From Pachypanchax playfairii (taxonomy: Eukaryota; Chordata; Actinopteri; Cyprinodontiformes; Aplocheilidae): DNA of 64,000 nt. The position numbers and the translations under genes are program-made. The notes beneath the pieces were generated by a model. The model had not been told where the DNA came from. It saw only the letters and a program-made list of their open reading frames with translations, and searched no databases. Shown here in pieces: positions 26,956 through 38,898 of this stretch. Positions within the stretch are counted from its first letter, which is position 1. Each line of letters begins with the position of its first letter. The stretch spans positions 610,954-674,953 of the forward strand of contig SSNP01000042.1 of assembly GCA_006937955.1 (NCBI GenBank), read 5' to 3'.

Positions 26956-28479
26956 TGTCGGGGGGATTCAAAAATAAAGCAGGTCATATACTGTCTTTGT
27001 GCGACTCAGCATAGATCAGAATCAAATGAAAACATGTTCATTTTTAGTTAAAAGTGTCTTTAATAAACTGAGGTTTTTCATTTCTAGAGCCTGACTTGAT
27101 CTTGTAAAAACCCACACGTTCTTCTTTCCAACCTGTTACTCACCTCCCTGACGTCTAGAGCTCCTTGTTTATGGTTTATATCCTTTAGTTTCACTTTTAA
27201 GTGTTAAAGGGAGGTGATATACATCCAAAATATGTGAGAAGATGTTTAATGACCAACTAATCAGGAAGCTGGAGGGTAAGTGGGGAGTTTTAACTACATG
27301 TGACTGTAAATCATTTCAGACTGGCTGTATTTAGGGTTTAATATTGTAAAAATCACACCAGCAAAGAGCTAATTGGGGTTGGCATGTGTTGCGAAATGAG
27401 AGTAAACTGAGCAGGTGACTTCCTGTGGCTGTTATGGAAAGTTTTTGATAAATTCTACCATGTATATGTACAAAATATGCAAAGAACAGCCAGAAGTAGG
27501 TCAGTGTTTTGTAATTAAGTTACATCTTTTTTTAATTATCCACAGGCTTTGCATTTAAGATTTAACATCATTCACCTATTTTGACTGCAACATGAACAGG
27601 TGGAGTTAAAAGAATTATGCAAGCTTTTGAATATCTCCTTTGCTTTATTTATTTATTATAAGGATATCTATATCTGCCATCTTATATTCAGCTGGGAATT
27701 TCTTCCTGGTATCTTAGTATCTGCAGTTTTAAAGGGACGATGTGGAAAATTACAAGAACTTGTTAGGTAAAGTATCAGTTCCTTTGATGTGTCAGTTTAA
27801 AAAAAAAATTCCTACAGAATTTGAATAATTCATTGTTTTTATTCACTATGTAAGCTTTGGCATTAAGATCACAGCTGCGTGAGAGACCTGTGTGTCTCAT
27901 AGAAAGCTGCAGTTGCTAAATTGGTCAGTTATATAATCACTTGTTTCTGCCTCTTATCAGTGTTCTTTCCACCAAAATGTTTTTCCACTGTTTATTATTC
28001 AGTTGTTTTGAGGGTGAGTTTGTTCTTGCAAATTAGTTCTGTCATAAATCTATGCATATAAGTTAGATTTGAGGATTTTAATCACCTTTTGTGCCTTTAA
28101 AAAGTGAACTTTGTAAATCCCAGACAAAACGGTTATTCAGCTGTATGTTGTCACCTGCAGTATAACAACCGGGCACCTGTTGAGTCCTGCCGGGGCCATC
28201 AAGCTTTAGCTCTTTTTTTTTTTTTTTTTTTTTTACTGAGCCATCTGCTGACGTTTGTTTTCAGCACCATGGACAGCACGTCATTACAAGTCAGTATTAA
28301 AAAAAGAAGAATTAAGCAGAAGGGGGAAAGAGAGTGAGAGAGAGAGACCTATGGCAAATGAAAAGAGAGATAGAGGGTGAAATCTGTCGATGTCATTAGG
28401 GATTAGCCCAGTTTAACTGCTTGAGGCTGTCAGTGTTAGAGTGTCCTCCTATAAACACCGAAACACACACACACACAAC

Positions 28480-28595
<116 letters not shown>

Positions 28596-29026
28596 CTCAC
28601 CATCATGTTCTCACCTGCAGTAAACAATCACTTATTAATTCTTACCCCACCCATCTAACCTGGGGTGGGTTCCAGCCGCCCTCCCGTTCTTTTTCTGTAC
28701 CCGCTCCTCCTCTTATCCCTCTGAGAGCCTGCTGCAGCTACAGTCCGGTGGGAGAAGCGACACCCGCCCTAAACTCTTCCGCAAAGAAACCCATTTACCG
28801 ACGTGTCTTTCTTTCCAAACCGCTAAACACCCCCGTTAGGAGGTCGCACAGCTTCCGCCGCGTTATGCGCCATTAAACACACACACAAACACACACACAC
28901 ACACAAAGGAAGACAATAAAGATTAAATGATAGTAGACAGTTTCTGGATGGAAGTGGGGGGAAAGGGACGTATTGAGTTCAAAACAACGTCACGATGAGG
29001 AAAGAGAAAAGTGGATGGAGACTCAC

Positions 29027-29215
29027 TGTGCCTGGGTCGGATTAAAGGATGTCGGATGCTGCAGTCGGTCACCAACATCAGCAGCAGCATCTCCGGGCTG
29101 CGCGGTGCATCAGCGGGAGGCAGCGCAGAATGGAGGGGAGGAGGGATGAAGGCAGGGCGAGGCTGATGATGTAAAAAGCTCTAAATCATTCAAGAGCTCG
29201 CTGCTCCAGGACATG
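29027..29215 (-). other. slc7a14: Probable non-coding first exon of slc7a14
   Basis: On the minus strand this CpG-rich stretch ends in a consensus donor (CCAGGCACA|GTGAGT). An ATAAAAG box lies in the sequence complementary to 29238-29245, which would place the start of transcription near 29210. CpG-rich sequence continues into the intron (about 28650-28860). No other gene nearby needs such a 5' exon. The assignment rests on position, strand and splice signal only. Confidence 0.45.
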
Positions 29216-29349
29216 CGAAAACCCGACGCGATGTGGGCTTTTATCCAACCGGTTTGTTTACAGACAGACCAGGATACGTTAAGCTGGAAGGACGTCGTCG
29301 TTTGAGTCCAACTGCCGTGATTTACTCTGATCCCACCATGACACAAGGA

Positions 29350-32300
29350 TCATCGGCACAATCGCCTTCAATAATACTGAATTATACAGAAGGGACGTGA
29401 ACGCATCTTACTAATATCTTTCACCACTAAGACTAAAGACGTGTTTATGTGCTAAGCTGTCTAACACACAGCTGTGGTGAGAAATAACAGCTTATTTTAA
29501 AAACTATTTATGACCTCATCACCAAACGAGATATTGACCCAATACCAAAATAAATATATATTTTATCAAATCATCAAAGGACTAAATTGCATCGAAGTTA
29601 GCTCTCTGTGCACTTAAACAAGACTTTTAGTTTGGATGCTTGTTGTTATTTAGTTACACTTATCCCAGAGGACATGTTATTCTGTCCTGTCATCATTTGT
29701 CATTTCATTCATTATTGCTTTGTAATAGAAATAATCAATATTGTGAAATTGCCACACAGTGATAAACGACCACCTTCAATATAATCAGGACAGTATGGGC
29801 CACTTGAGGCGTGTTTGTCACCAGTAACAACACTTACTGGACATTTTCAGGTCATGTGAGATTTTCTTTAGAAGTGATGGCTTAAAGGCATCTTGAAGCA
29901 CAGAAATGGTTTTTAACATTCGGGGGTGGGGGGTGGAATTATATCCTCTATTCATTTTCAACGGCATTGACAGTGAGAGACATAGAAAAGAACAGATCCT
30001 TAAATTATTATTTCTGTACTATTTTATGATCCAGTATTCAGCAGATGGCCACATTATTTACCTTAATAATCTGTTTAATGAAGACAAAAACCAGCTTTTC
30101 TTATTGCGCCAGTGGATGAACAATTATTTATCCTAAAGGGAACTTTTATTTATGTTCCAACCACATTAGTGTTTATCACTATCTTTAAACAACAAGCCAG
30201 TGATAGATGAATGGATGTATTGATTCTTGTAGGCAATTCAAAAGCATCTAATCAGATCCAACCTCTTATCTCCAGCACTGGATACAATAAATACAAAGCC
30301 ATGAATAATTAACACACACATGTGCATGCATTAACACAATAAATAATGAAACCAATCAATGAGAATTATTTCCCATGTGTTAAAAATGTGTAACAGTATT
30401 AATCCTTGTAAATAATTTGGTTCTTTGTTTACTTCAAAAAAAGAAGAAAAAAAACACCATCATGGCCATGTTGTTTGGTTCTCTCATTTCAGCTCCCCCT
30501 TACATGTTAAATGTCAGCTACCCTGCAGTCTGGCTGCTGTGTGAGTGTCCAAGGTAGACATGAGTCACCATCATAGCGCACTAAGCGGTGAGATAGATGT
30601 GAGAAGTAACTGCCACTACCCATAATTCAGCAGCATCTGAAGAGGTCACGGGACCACAGGGCAGAAGCAATCCCCTCATGCCATATCCTGTTTCTGTAAT
30701 GAAATATGGTGGATGAGGCGATCTAATCATATTCTGAAGTGACATTTTATGATGTTCATGAAAGCATCTGTATCTTCACTTATCAATAAATAAATGTGTG
30801 GCATTGTGCTATTTCCATTTTTCAAGTGCAAATCGAAAAGATTTATAGAATCAAATTTTCCAACCAGAAACCATCCTGCCAACTCATATTTCATCATAAC
30901 AAATGACCCACATTCAAGCTATAAAAACTCTACACCCAGCTCAATAGTCTTCCCTCCATCCATTACAAGCTCCTCGGGTTTGCTCAAATAGACATGTATT
31001 ATTCAACAAAATCTCCAGAAGTCTTCCTCCTCCCACCAGATGGAGAGGCAAGAGAACAAAAGCTTTTGAAGAAAAGAGTGAAAAGCTGGTTTGTTTTTGT
31101 TGGGATGTTACAGAAGGGCTATGTGGGTATTTTCAATGAGATTATCCAACTGCAGCATAAAGAACCAAATTCACAAAATTCCAAAGAAAAACACATATTT
31201 AGTTTTATGTTAAAGGGAATTAAAACCAGATGAGCTGGTCCATCCTTATGGACCCCTAGAGGCCTGGGATTTTGAGGGTTCTATTTGTTTGAACCACTTT
31301 CTCAGTTTGGGGGTTAAACTGAGGGATAGAGTTGCTGTCACTTAGACTATCTACACATATTACTACTGCCTTTTTCTGAAGGTTGGCGATAAAATCTCGT
31401 AATGTCCAATTGGTTTCCCATTACCTGTTTATCCATCTGAAAGTCTTACAGTAATTTAGTATGTGTGTGTAAATGTACCAAGGCAAGGATTTATCTTATT
31501 CTACAGAACCCTAACTACCTCATTCTAACAGGCATCTAAACAAGCTAAAGTAAAACCTGTTAAGTTTTCCCAAATTCAATTTTACAACACAGAAAACCCC
31601 TGAGGGTTACATTTCTAATTGGCAGTGCTGTTAGTAAAGGTCATGCTCTCTAACATCTCTGAGATGTAAAACATCCATTCTCTGAAGGTCCTTTGAGACT
31701 GTCCATCTACCTAACTGTTAGCCTCAGGGATTAGGTCAGTAGCCTTGCCCTTCACTGGTGCTTGATCTCACACACACAACAACTAGAATAAAAGTAGTTT
31801 AACATCAGTTAAACCACATTTTTCATGCATGAGCCGTTTTATAAAATCATTTTTTATGATATGAGAGTCTGTGTGTGTGGGGGGGGGGGGTCAGGTTCAT
31901 CCTAATTGTTCTCGACATTCTGAAAAACAGATGATCAGTGATATTAGGACACTAGAACACTTGCAGAACACATTGAGAGGGTGACCATGGTAACTGAGTG
32001 GGGGTTGGCTATTGGACATGAATGCATGAAAAGGTGTGGATAAGTGTGCCTGAAAACAACTTGTTGGAAAATACACGTGGCATATTTTTTATAAATAAAT
32101 CCCATTCAGTATTTCTGTTCCATACTGTGTTTTGAAACTGCAGCTGCTTTAAAATCTCTCTGGTTAGTTTTACTGACATGTCTAAATGTTATGGGACACA
32201 TAGCTGGACCTGTTCAATAGAACACCACAGACTTTTGAAAAAGCTCAAAAAACATAACAATGCATTTAAATTTGCAATGACAGGAATAAACTTCAGGGAA

Positions 32301-35300
32301 TAATCATCTTGGGAGAGTTTCGCAGGTTAGGTGTCAGACAGAGCATCAAGGATAGGTAAATAAAACTGCAGTGAAGTTAAGCCGAGAGAGAGATAGTTGA
32401 TAGTAGCATGACGGAAAGTCAAACTGGGTTGAGGATGATCTGTAACCAATATAACTTACCAGGTTCATTTAATGGTTATCCATCCAAAAACATGGATCCA
32501 AACAGTAAGAAGCAGGTCACATGATCAGTGAGTGAGATCAGAGGTTTGCATGTGTGAAACAAGAGTAGACACAGGTGAGCAGAATGAACATAATTGCTGA
32601 GAAAACAGGTGAATGTTCTGAACTGTTATGTTATGGATTCAGATGATACAAAGCAGGTAAGAATGAAGGAATTCAGACTGACATGAGGTCACTTTCAGAC
32701 AATAGCAAACATGGAAAAAAAAGAGATGATAATCACAAATCATAAACAGGAGACAGTGCAGTGGTTTATGTACCCATTAAACACATCAAGGCATGTGTAC
32801 AGACAATTATTCTCCTTAGTTATGTCGATGTGAGAAATTTGAGCTGTTTAATGGGCAAGCAAAGTTTTTTAACTGATAGGAAAATATTATATTAACAATA
32901 CAGACCATGGTGTCAGAAATGTCATCCCTGAATGAGGCTTCATGCTCCTTGTCTTCCTGGGATCATAGAATCATATTGGATCAGGATCAGCTGACTGTGT
33001 TAGTTTCTGTCCCTTAAATCATCCACATTTTCATTAGTCCTTGTAAATCTGTGTATGGAGTTTGACCACTAACATACCGTAGACCATATATTTGGTACCG
33101 TTTGAGTTGGAACATTTACAGTTTAGCAAACGAGTAACTGGGCTGCAGTATCTTAACACTGCTGTGTTAGCTATGGTTTCTAAACATAGCCACATGTTCA
33201 CCTTTACCCTGAGGGGTCACCAGAACGCCAGACTTTACTGTTTAGGTAACAGGAGGAAGAAATTAGAACTGGTGCACTGTGGGGGTCAAAGGTCAAATGC
33301 AGAGCAGCTAAACAAGGATGTCAAGATCTCCGTTGTTGGCTTTGCTCCCCTCCCATTACATGTTATTTTAGGTTTTGTATTCCAGTGCTTTTTTTTTACT
33401 TTTGACCACCTTGTTTTTATTTGTTCTGTTCATCATAAATTCCCTAACTTGGAGTCTAAAGTTTTCTTTAAGTGGTTTGTTTGATTAAGCCTTAACAAAA
33501 GAATTCAGCGGCATTGCATCTAAGGTTTTTTTTTTTTTTTTTTTTTTTTTTAAAGTTNCGTTAAAAAAAAAAAAAAAAAAGGATTTGCAAACTTTTCATG
33601 AAAAATTCTTTCAAGTCAAGTTGAGTGTAGGTCGAGTTCCGCTTTGGCTTCTCAAACATGGATATCAGTCTGACTAATCTAATAAGTCACTGAATTCGAC
33701 CGCTTCATTGGATTATACAGCAGAAAATGATTAACATTTTTGGAACACAGGGTCAAGTGAGAAGAGTGTGCAGGAAATATCTCCTTTTGTCTCACTACCA
33801 GTGCATGGAACTGTTGTGTGTGTTTGTGTGTATTGTACAGCTAGAAAAGCAGCGTGTGAGTCATGGAGCAAGGTGAACTTTGATCAAATCAATCTCAAAA
33901 TAAGTTCCATGTAAACCAGAACCAGATGAGAAAGATCAGCTTACGCTAATGGAGACATGACTTGCTCTTCAGTGAGTGCACGTGTTCACATATGTGTATT
34001 TCCTAATACAGGAGTTTTATTTAAAAGAAAAAGAACTGCCTTATTTATGATTATTCATAAACTTTGAAAACAAACAACAGAACCTGGGTTGCAGGTTTAA
34101 GAAAGCACCAACACACACTCATGTTTTAAGAGTATAATAGGTGTGTTTGGACTTAGTATCTATGTTCATTCCTCTCCCAAAAACGCTGGAGGCAGCAGGG
34201 ACTAAAACCCACTTGGGATGATAAAATCCTCCAAGCCTCTGAGTCAAAAATATCTGCGGTGAATCCATGAAATTCCTCCGTGAAGTTCAGTTCAAATCAA
34301 ACACTGTTTCTAAGTCAACAACTCGTGGAAAATTCAGTAGGATAAATCCCGTTATTTGACCTCTCATCTGAAATGTCAATGCTCACACAAGAATGCATCA
34401 AAGAGTGAAAAAGGGGTTGGAAATAGAGCTGACGGATGATGTTTTCATGTAAGCGCATTCGTTTGTGGGTGTGCGTTTGTGAAATAGTATCTTACGACCA
34501 GTTTACAGGAATATTATCTCTGTTTTTGATCTTTTGGATAGTGGACAAAGCAGCTGCCTGATACGCATCAGAAACCACCACGGCCAGACTTGCACAGCTG
34601 ACACCCAGCCAACATCACCACATACACACACGGAGGAAAGAAAAATAAAACAACGGCACAATTACACATGATTTATTTATAAGACATAAACCAACATGTA
34701 AATGGATAAAAAGAAATAATTAAATAAACTTGTATTGTAATAATGAACACTTGTGGATAGCCACATTAAACAACTTGCCAAGTTTCGATACGTCACCTTC
34801 ACACACACTTTGCACATAAAGAGGCTTTAATAAACTGTAGCACAGTCCTGAATCACAAGCCTGCTTATCATGATTATGGTGCAATTTTCCATGCAGAGTT
34901 ATAATTACTGGCACAATTAGTTCTTCTGTTGTTAGACTGTATGTAGGAATCAAATACATTTCTCTCAAATCCCAGCAGGTTGAACTGAAAGAAAAAACAC
35001 AAAACAACACCAGGAAATCTTAAGGTCAGATTTTTTTGTTTAGTTGTTCTAGTTCTTGTTCAGAGAGAACAAATTTGGGTTCATAAAATCACTGTGCACG
35101 CACAAGGATTAATCCATTTTATTTTGTTTTTCTGGTTTTCTGCTTTGTTTTTTTTAAGAATGTAAAACAATTTGTATATATGTACTTAAGTTTCTTGCTT
35201 ATACTCTGTGCTGACTGTGCACTTACCAGCCTCTCTCACTTCACTGCAATAAGGAAAGTAGTGCAATATGTATTTGTTTGGAACAGAATGAACCCCTGCT

Positions 35301-35400
35301 GCACTTAAATAGAAGGATGATGGATCACTCATAACAACAGGGACTTATAGAAACACTACAGTCACACTCTTGAACTCAGCTAAGATGAACTGCTTTACTC
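29350..35400. other. Intergenic DNA between slc7a14 and a transposon cluster
   Basis: No gene was recognised over about 6 kb. The tract is AT-rich and contains a short G-run near 31880, a long T-run and A-run around an unresolved base (33524-33581), and scattered AT-rich frames. A 130-codon open frame at 33092-33484 has no recognisable domain and is treated as chance. Confidence 0.5.
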
Positions 35401-35413
35401 ATTTAAAATGGTA

Positions 35414-35944
35414 CACTCTCAGAAATAGAGGTACGAGACAAGAACATTTTTGTACCTATAGGTAAATTGTTTTAAAATGTTCCCTCAACAGTACAATATT
35501 GGACTTTAAAAAGCCAGAAATGTCCCTCTGTTGGTTCAAATTGGTATAAAGTATAAATTTGTACCATTTCAACTGCACCTGCAACCCTGGCCAAGGCTGG
35601 TTAATCTAAATTTTATTAAGTTTCATCCATCATTTTCAATATTGTAATATTATGTTTCAGAATGTTGGTTTTAGACTTCAAAACGTGGCGTAATTTTACT
35701 GTTTTAGTGGAACAACTTCATAAGGTACAAAAAATGACCTGGACTACAGGGTACACCCCCAGCGACAAGAAGGGTACAAATTCTTGTCACTGGGGGCTGT
35801 ACAATACACACTGGGGGTGTACCCTGTTTAGTAGCATTTCTGACCCTTTCAAGACCAATATAGTACTTTTGAGGGAACATTTAAAAAAAAATGTACCTAT
35901 AGGTACAAAAATGTTGTTGTCTCGTACCTCTATTTCTGAGAGTG
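35414..35944. mobile_element. TIR MITE, copy A (with nested hairpins)
   Basis: The ends are perfect inverted repeats beginning CACTCTCAGAAATAGAGG and ending in the complement, flanked by TA on each side (35412-35413 and 35945-35946). The inverted similarity continues inward for more than 80 bases, including GGTACGAGAC and CCTATAGGTA blocks. The centre holds a 17-bp inverted pair (35746-35762 and 35811-35827) and, inside that, an 8-bp pair. No coding frame is present, so it depends on a transposase supplied elsewhere. A second copy lies at 37730-38073. Confidence 0.85.
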
Positions 35945-35952
35945 TATATGTA

Positions 35953-37554
35953 CAGTGGGGCAAAAAAGTATTTAGTCAGCCACCAATTGTGTAAGTTCTC
36001 CCACTTAAAAAGATCAGAGAGGCCTGTAATTTTCATCATAGGTATACCTCAACTATGAGAGACAAAATGAGGAAAAAAAATCCAGAAAATCACATTGTCT
36101 GATTTTTAAAGAATATATTTGCAAATTATGGTGGAAAATAAGTATTTGGTCACCTACAAACAAGTAAGATTTCTGGCTTTCACAGACCTGTAACTTCTTT
36201 AAGAGGCTCCTCGGTCCTCCACTCGTTACCTGTATTAATGGCACCTGTGTGAACTCGTTATTAGTATAAAAGACACCTGTTCACAACCTCAAACAGTCAC
36301 GCTCCAAACTCCACTATGGCCAAGACCAAAGAGCTGTCAAAGGACACCAGAAACAAAATTGTAGACCTTCACCAGGCTGGGAAGACTGAATCTGCAATAG
36401 GTAAGCAGCTTGGTGTGAAGAAATCAACTGTGGGAGCAATTATTAGAAAATGGAAGACATACAAGACCACTGATAATCTCCCTCGATCTGGGGCTCCACG
36501 CAAGATCTCACCCCGTGGGGTCAAAATGATCACAAGAACGGTGAGCAAAAATCCCAGAACCACACGGAGGGACCTAGTGAATGACCTGCAGAGAGCTGGG
36601 ACCAAAGTAACAAAGGCTACCATCAGTAACACACTACGCCGCCAGGGACTCAAATCCTGCAGTGCCAGACGTGTCCCCCTGCTGAAGCCAGGACACGTCC
36701 AGGGCCGTCTGCGGTTTGCTAGAGAGCATTTGGATGATCCAGAAGAGGATTGGGAGAACATCATATGGTCAGATGAAACCAAAATAGAACTTTTTGGTAG
36801 AAACTCAACTTGTCGTGTTTGGAGGGGAAAGAATGCTGAGTTGGATCCAAAGAACAACATACCTACTGTAAAGCATGGGGGTGGAAACATCATGCTTTGG
36901 GGCTGTTTTTCTGCAAGGGGACCAGGACGACTGATCCGTGTAAAGGAAAGAATGAATGGGGCCATGTATCGTAAGATTTTGAGTGAAAACCTCCTTCCAT
37001 CAGCAAGGGCATTGAAAATGAGACGTGGCTGGGTCTTTCAGCATGACAATGATCCCAAACACACCGCCCGGGCAACGAAGGAGTGGCTTCGTAAGAAGCA
37101 TTTCAAGGTCCTGGAGTGGCCTAGCCAGTCTCCAGATCTCAACCCCATAGAAAATCTCTGGAGGGAGTTGAAAGTCCGTGTTGCCCAGCGTCAGCCCCAA
37201 AACATCACTGCTCTAGAGGAGATCTGCATGGAGGAATGGGCCAAAATACCAGCAACAGTGTGTGAAAACCTTGTGAAGACTTACAGAAAACGTTTGACCT
37301 CTGTCATTGCCAACAAAGGCTATATAACAAAGTATTGAGATTAACTTTTGTTATTGACCAAATACTTATTTTCCACCATAATTTGCAAATAAATTCTTTA
37401 AAAATCAGACAATGTGATTTTCTGGATTTTTTTTCCTCATTTTGTCTCTCATAGTTGAGGTATACCTATGATGAAAATTACAGGCCTCTCTGATCTTTTT
37501 AAGTGGGAGAACTTACACAATTGGTGGCTGACTAAATACTTTTTTGCCCCACTG
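35953..37554 (+). mobile_element. Complete Tc1/mariner transposon, 1602 bp
   Basis: The element has inverted terminal repeats of about 200 bp (35953-36152 and 37355-37554), starting CAGTGGGGCAAAAAAGTATT, and is flanked by TA target duplications (35951-35952 and 37555-37556). The two repeats differ at very few positions. Inside is one uninterrupted transposase frame with a TATA-like ATAAAAG upstream near 36268. Intact repeats and an intact frame suggest a recent insertion. It lies only 8 bases from MITE copy A. Confidence 0.95.
36316..37338 (+). CDS. Tc1-family transposase, 340 residues, DD34E
   Basis: This enzyme binds the inverted repeats and performs cut-and-paste transposition into TA sites. 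The frame runs unbroken from MAKTKELSKD to a TGA at 37336. The N-terminal helix-turn-helix (about residues 6-47, with AIGKQLGVKKSTVGAIIRKW) and a second DNA-binding helix set (about 64-113) are visible, followed by the DDE domain. The catalytic triad reads D153 (WSDETKIE), D244 (FQHDNDPKHT) and E279 (SPDLNPIENLW), with 34 residues between the last two, as in active Tc1 elements. The GGGNIMLWGCFS glycine-rich box is also present. No frameshift or stop is seen. Activity cannot be judged from sequence alone, because single substitutions could inactivate it. Confidence 0.95.
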   Translation: MAKTKELSKDTRNKIVDLHQAGKTESAIGKQLGVKKSTVGAIIRKWKTYKTTDNLPRSGAPRKISPRGVKMITRTVSKNPRTTRRDLVNDLQRAGTKVTKATISNTLRRQGLKSCSARRVPLLKPGHVQGRLRFAREHLDDPEEDWENIIWSDETKIELFGRNSTCRVWRGKNAELDPKNNIPTVKHGGGNIMLWGCFSARGPGRLIRVKERMNGAMYRKILSENLLPSARALKMRRGWVFQHDNDPKHTARATKEWLRKKHFKVLEWPSQSPDLNPIENLWRELKVRVAQRQPQNITALEEICMEEWAKIPATVCENLVKTYRKRLTSVIANKGYITKY

Positions 37555-37729
37555 TATGTTGTAAAATCCCATTATCATCTAAAATGTTCTGGTCAATATT
37601 CAAAAACTAAAAATTGTGGGTTGTAAGTATTTTGTGAGGATTCGGGGGTTGTTGTGTGCCTGATTTTTGTTTTCTCTTTTTTTTTTCATTATTTTTTCTC
37701 ATTTTCTTTCCTCACTGTTCTCTTTCCTT

Positions 37730-38073
37730 CACTCTCAGAAATAGAGGTACGAGACAAGGCCATTTTTGTACCTTATGAAGTTGTTCCACTAAAACTGTAA
37801 AATTATGCCACATTTTGAAGTCTAAAACCAACATGTAAACCATAATATTGAAAATGATAGAAGAAACTTAATAAAATGGAGATTAACCAGCCTTGACCAG
37901 GGTTGCAGGTGCAGTTGAAATGATACAAATTTGTACTTTATATCAATTTGAACCCTCAGAGGGGCATTTCTGGCCTTTTAAAGACCGATATTGTACTTTT
38001 AAGGGAACATTTTAAAACAATTTACCTATAGGTACAAAAATGTCCTTGTCTCGTACCTCTATTTCTGAGAGTG
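37730..38073. mobile_element. TIR MITE, copy B, inverted relative to copy A
   Basis: The same terminal sequence as copy A (CACTCTCAGAAATAGAGG and its complement) bounds this shorter 344-bp copy. Its internal block, complementary to the copy A stretch around 35660-35730, shows it lies in the opposite orientation. Flanking dinucleotides are TT on both sides rather than TA. The central hairpin module of copy A is missing here. Confidence 0.8.
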
Positions 38074-38079
38074 TTCCCA

Positions 38080-38863
38080 ATTGGGTTTTTCTTCCTTATG
38101 AAGATGAGTCCGGAGGCAGGGCTAACTGTTGCTGCTCCACCCTTCAGGCGGGGCCGATGTGATATCTCTCAGCACACAAGCAGATCATTCTCTCATCAGA
38201 ATTGTTTGGTATTTATTCTGGGTTTCTGACATAGCTCATCACCATATCAATGAATGATTTTTGGCCTTCAGTATTTCATCTGAATAGCATAACTTGAATA
38301 CTTCTAGTTAGTTATTTCAAAATTTCCATGTATTGATTACTTATGTACTCCTGGAAAAAACCTCGAATCTACTCGATGTTGGTCTGTGGAGTCTGTGAAG
38401 AAAGCAAAATCTGTAATCACCTTTGAAAGAACGAGCCCACATGATGCAACTCTGAAACTATTCTGTAAGGAAGCTTCACTAGTAAAACAAGTCTGTCTAG
38501 AGCTGGAAAAATAGAAGTCTTTAAATCAAGATAGAATTATAGATATACTAACTGAGTGAGGCAGAAGGAATAATAGAAGATGGCATGCTTGACAAGTTTG
38601 AAGAAAATTACACGACAGAAGAGAAGAATCTTGTTCTGTGTTTACAGCGCAGCCTAGAAATGTGTTTAAACTTCTGCAAATTGAAGCCTGAAATAGTACC
38701 GAAACAAACAATAAATAAATAAATAAATACGACATCCTTTTAAATCCCCACAGAAACTCATTACTCTGTCCTCGGCTTAAAACCCAATGTGCAACAAAAC
38801 AGTGTGCAAATTAGTCGCTCGACAAATTCTTCTAAACATTTCTATTAAAGAGTTTCTACATAA

Positions 38864-38898
<35 letters not shown>

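Noticed and set aside
33092..33484. 130-codon open frame on the plus strand
   Set aside because: No recognisable domain, no splice or promoter context, and it runs into a homopolymer palindrome; length is possible by chance in this AT-rich gap.
36369..36965. 198-codon frame on the minus strand
   Set aside because: It is the antisense shadow of the Tc1 transposase coding region.
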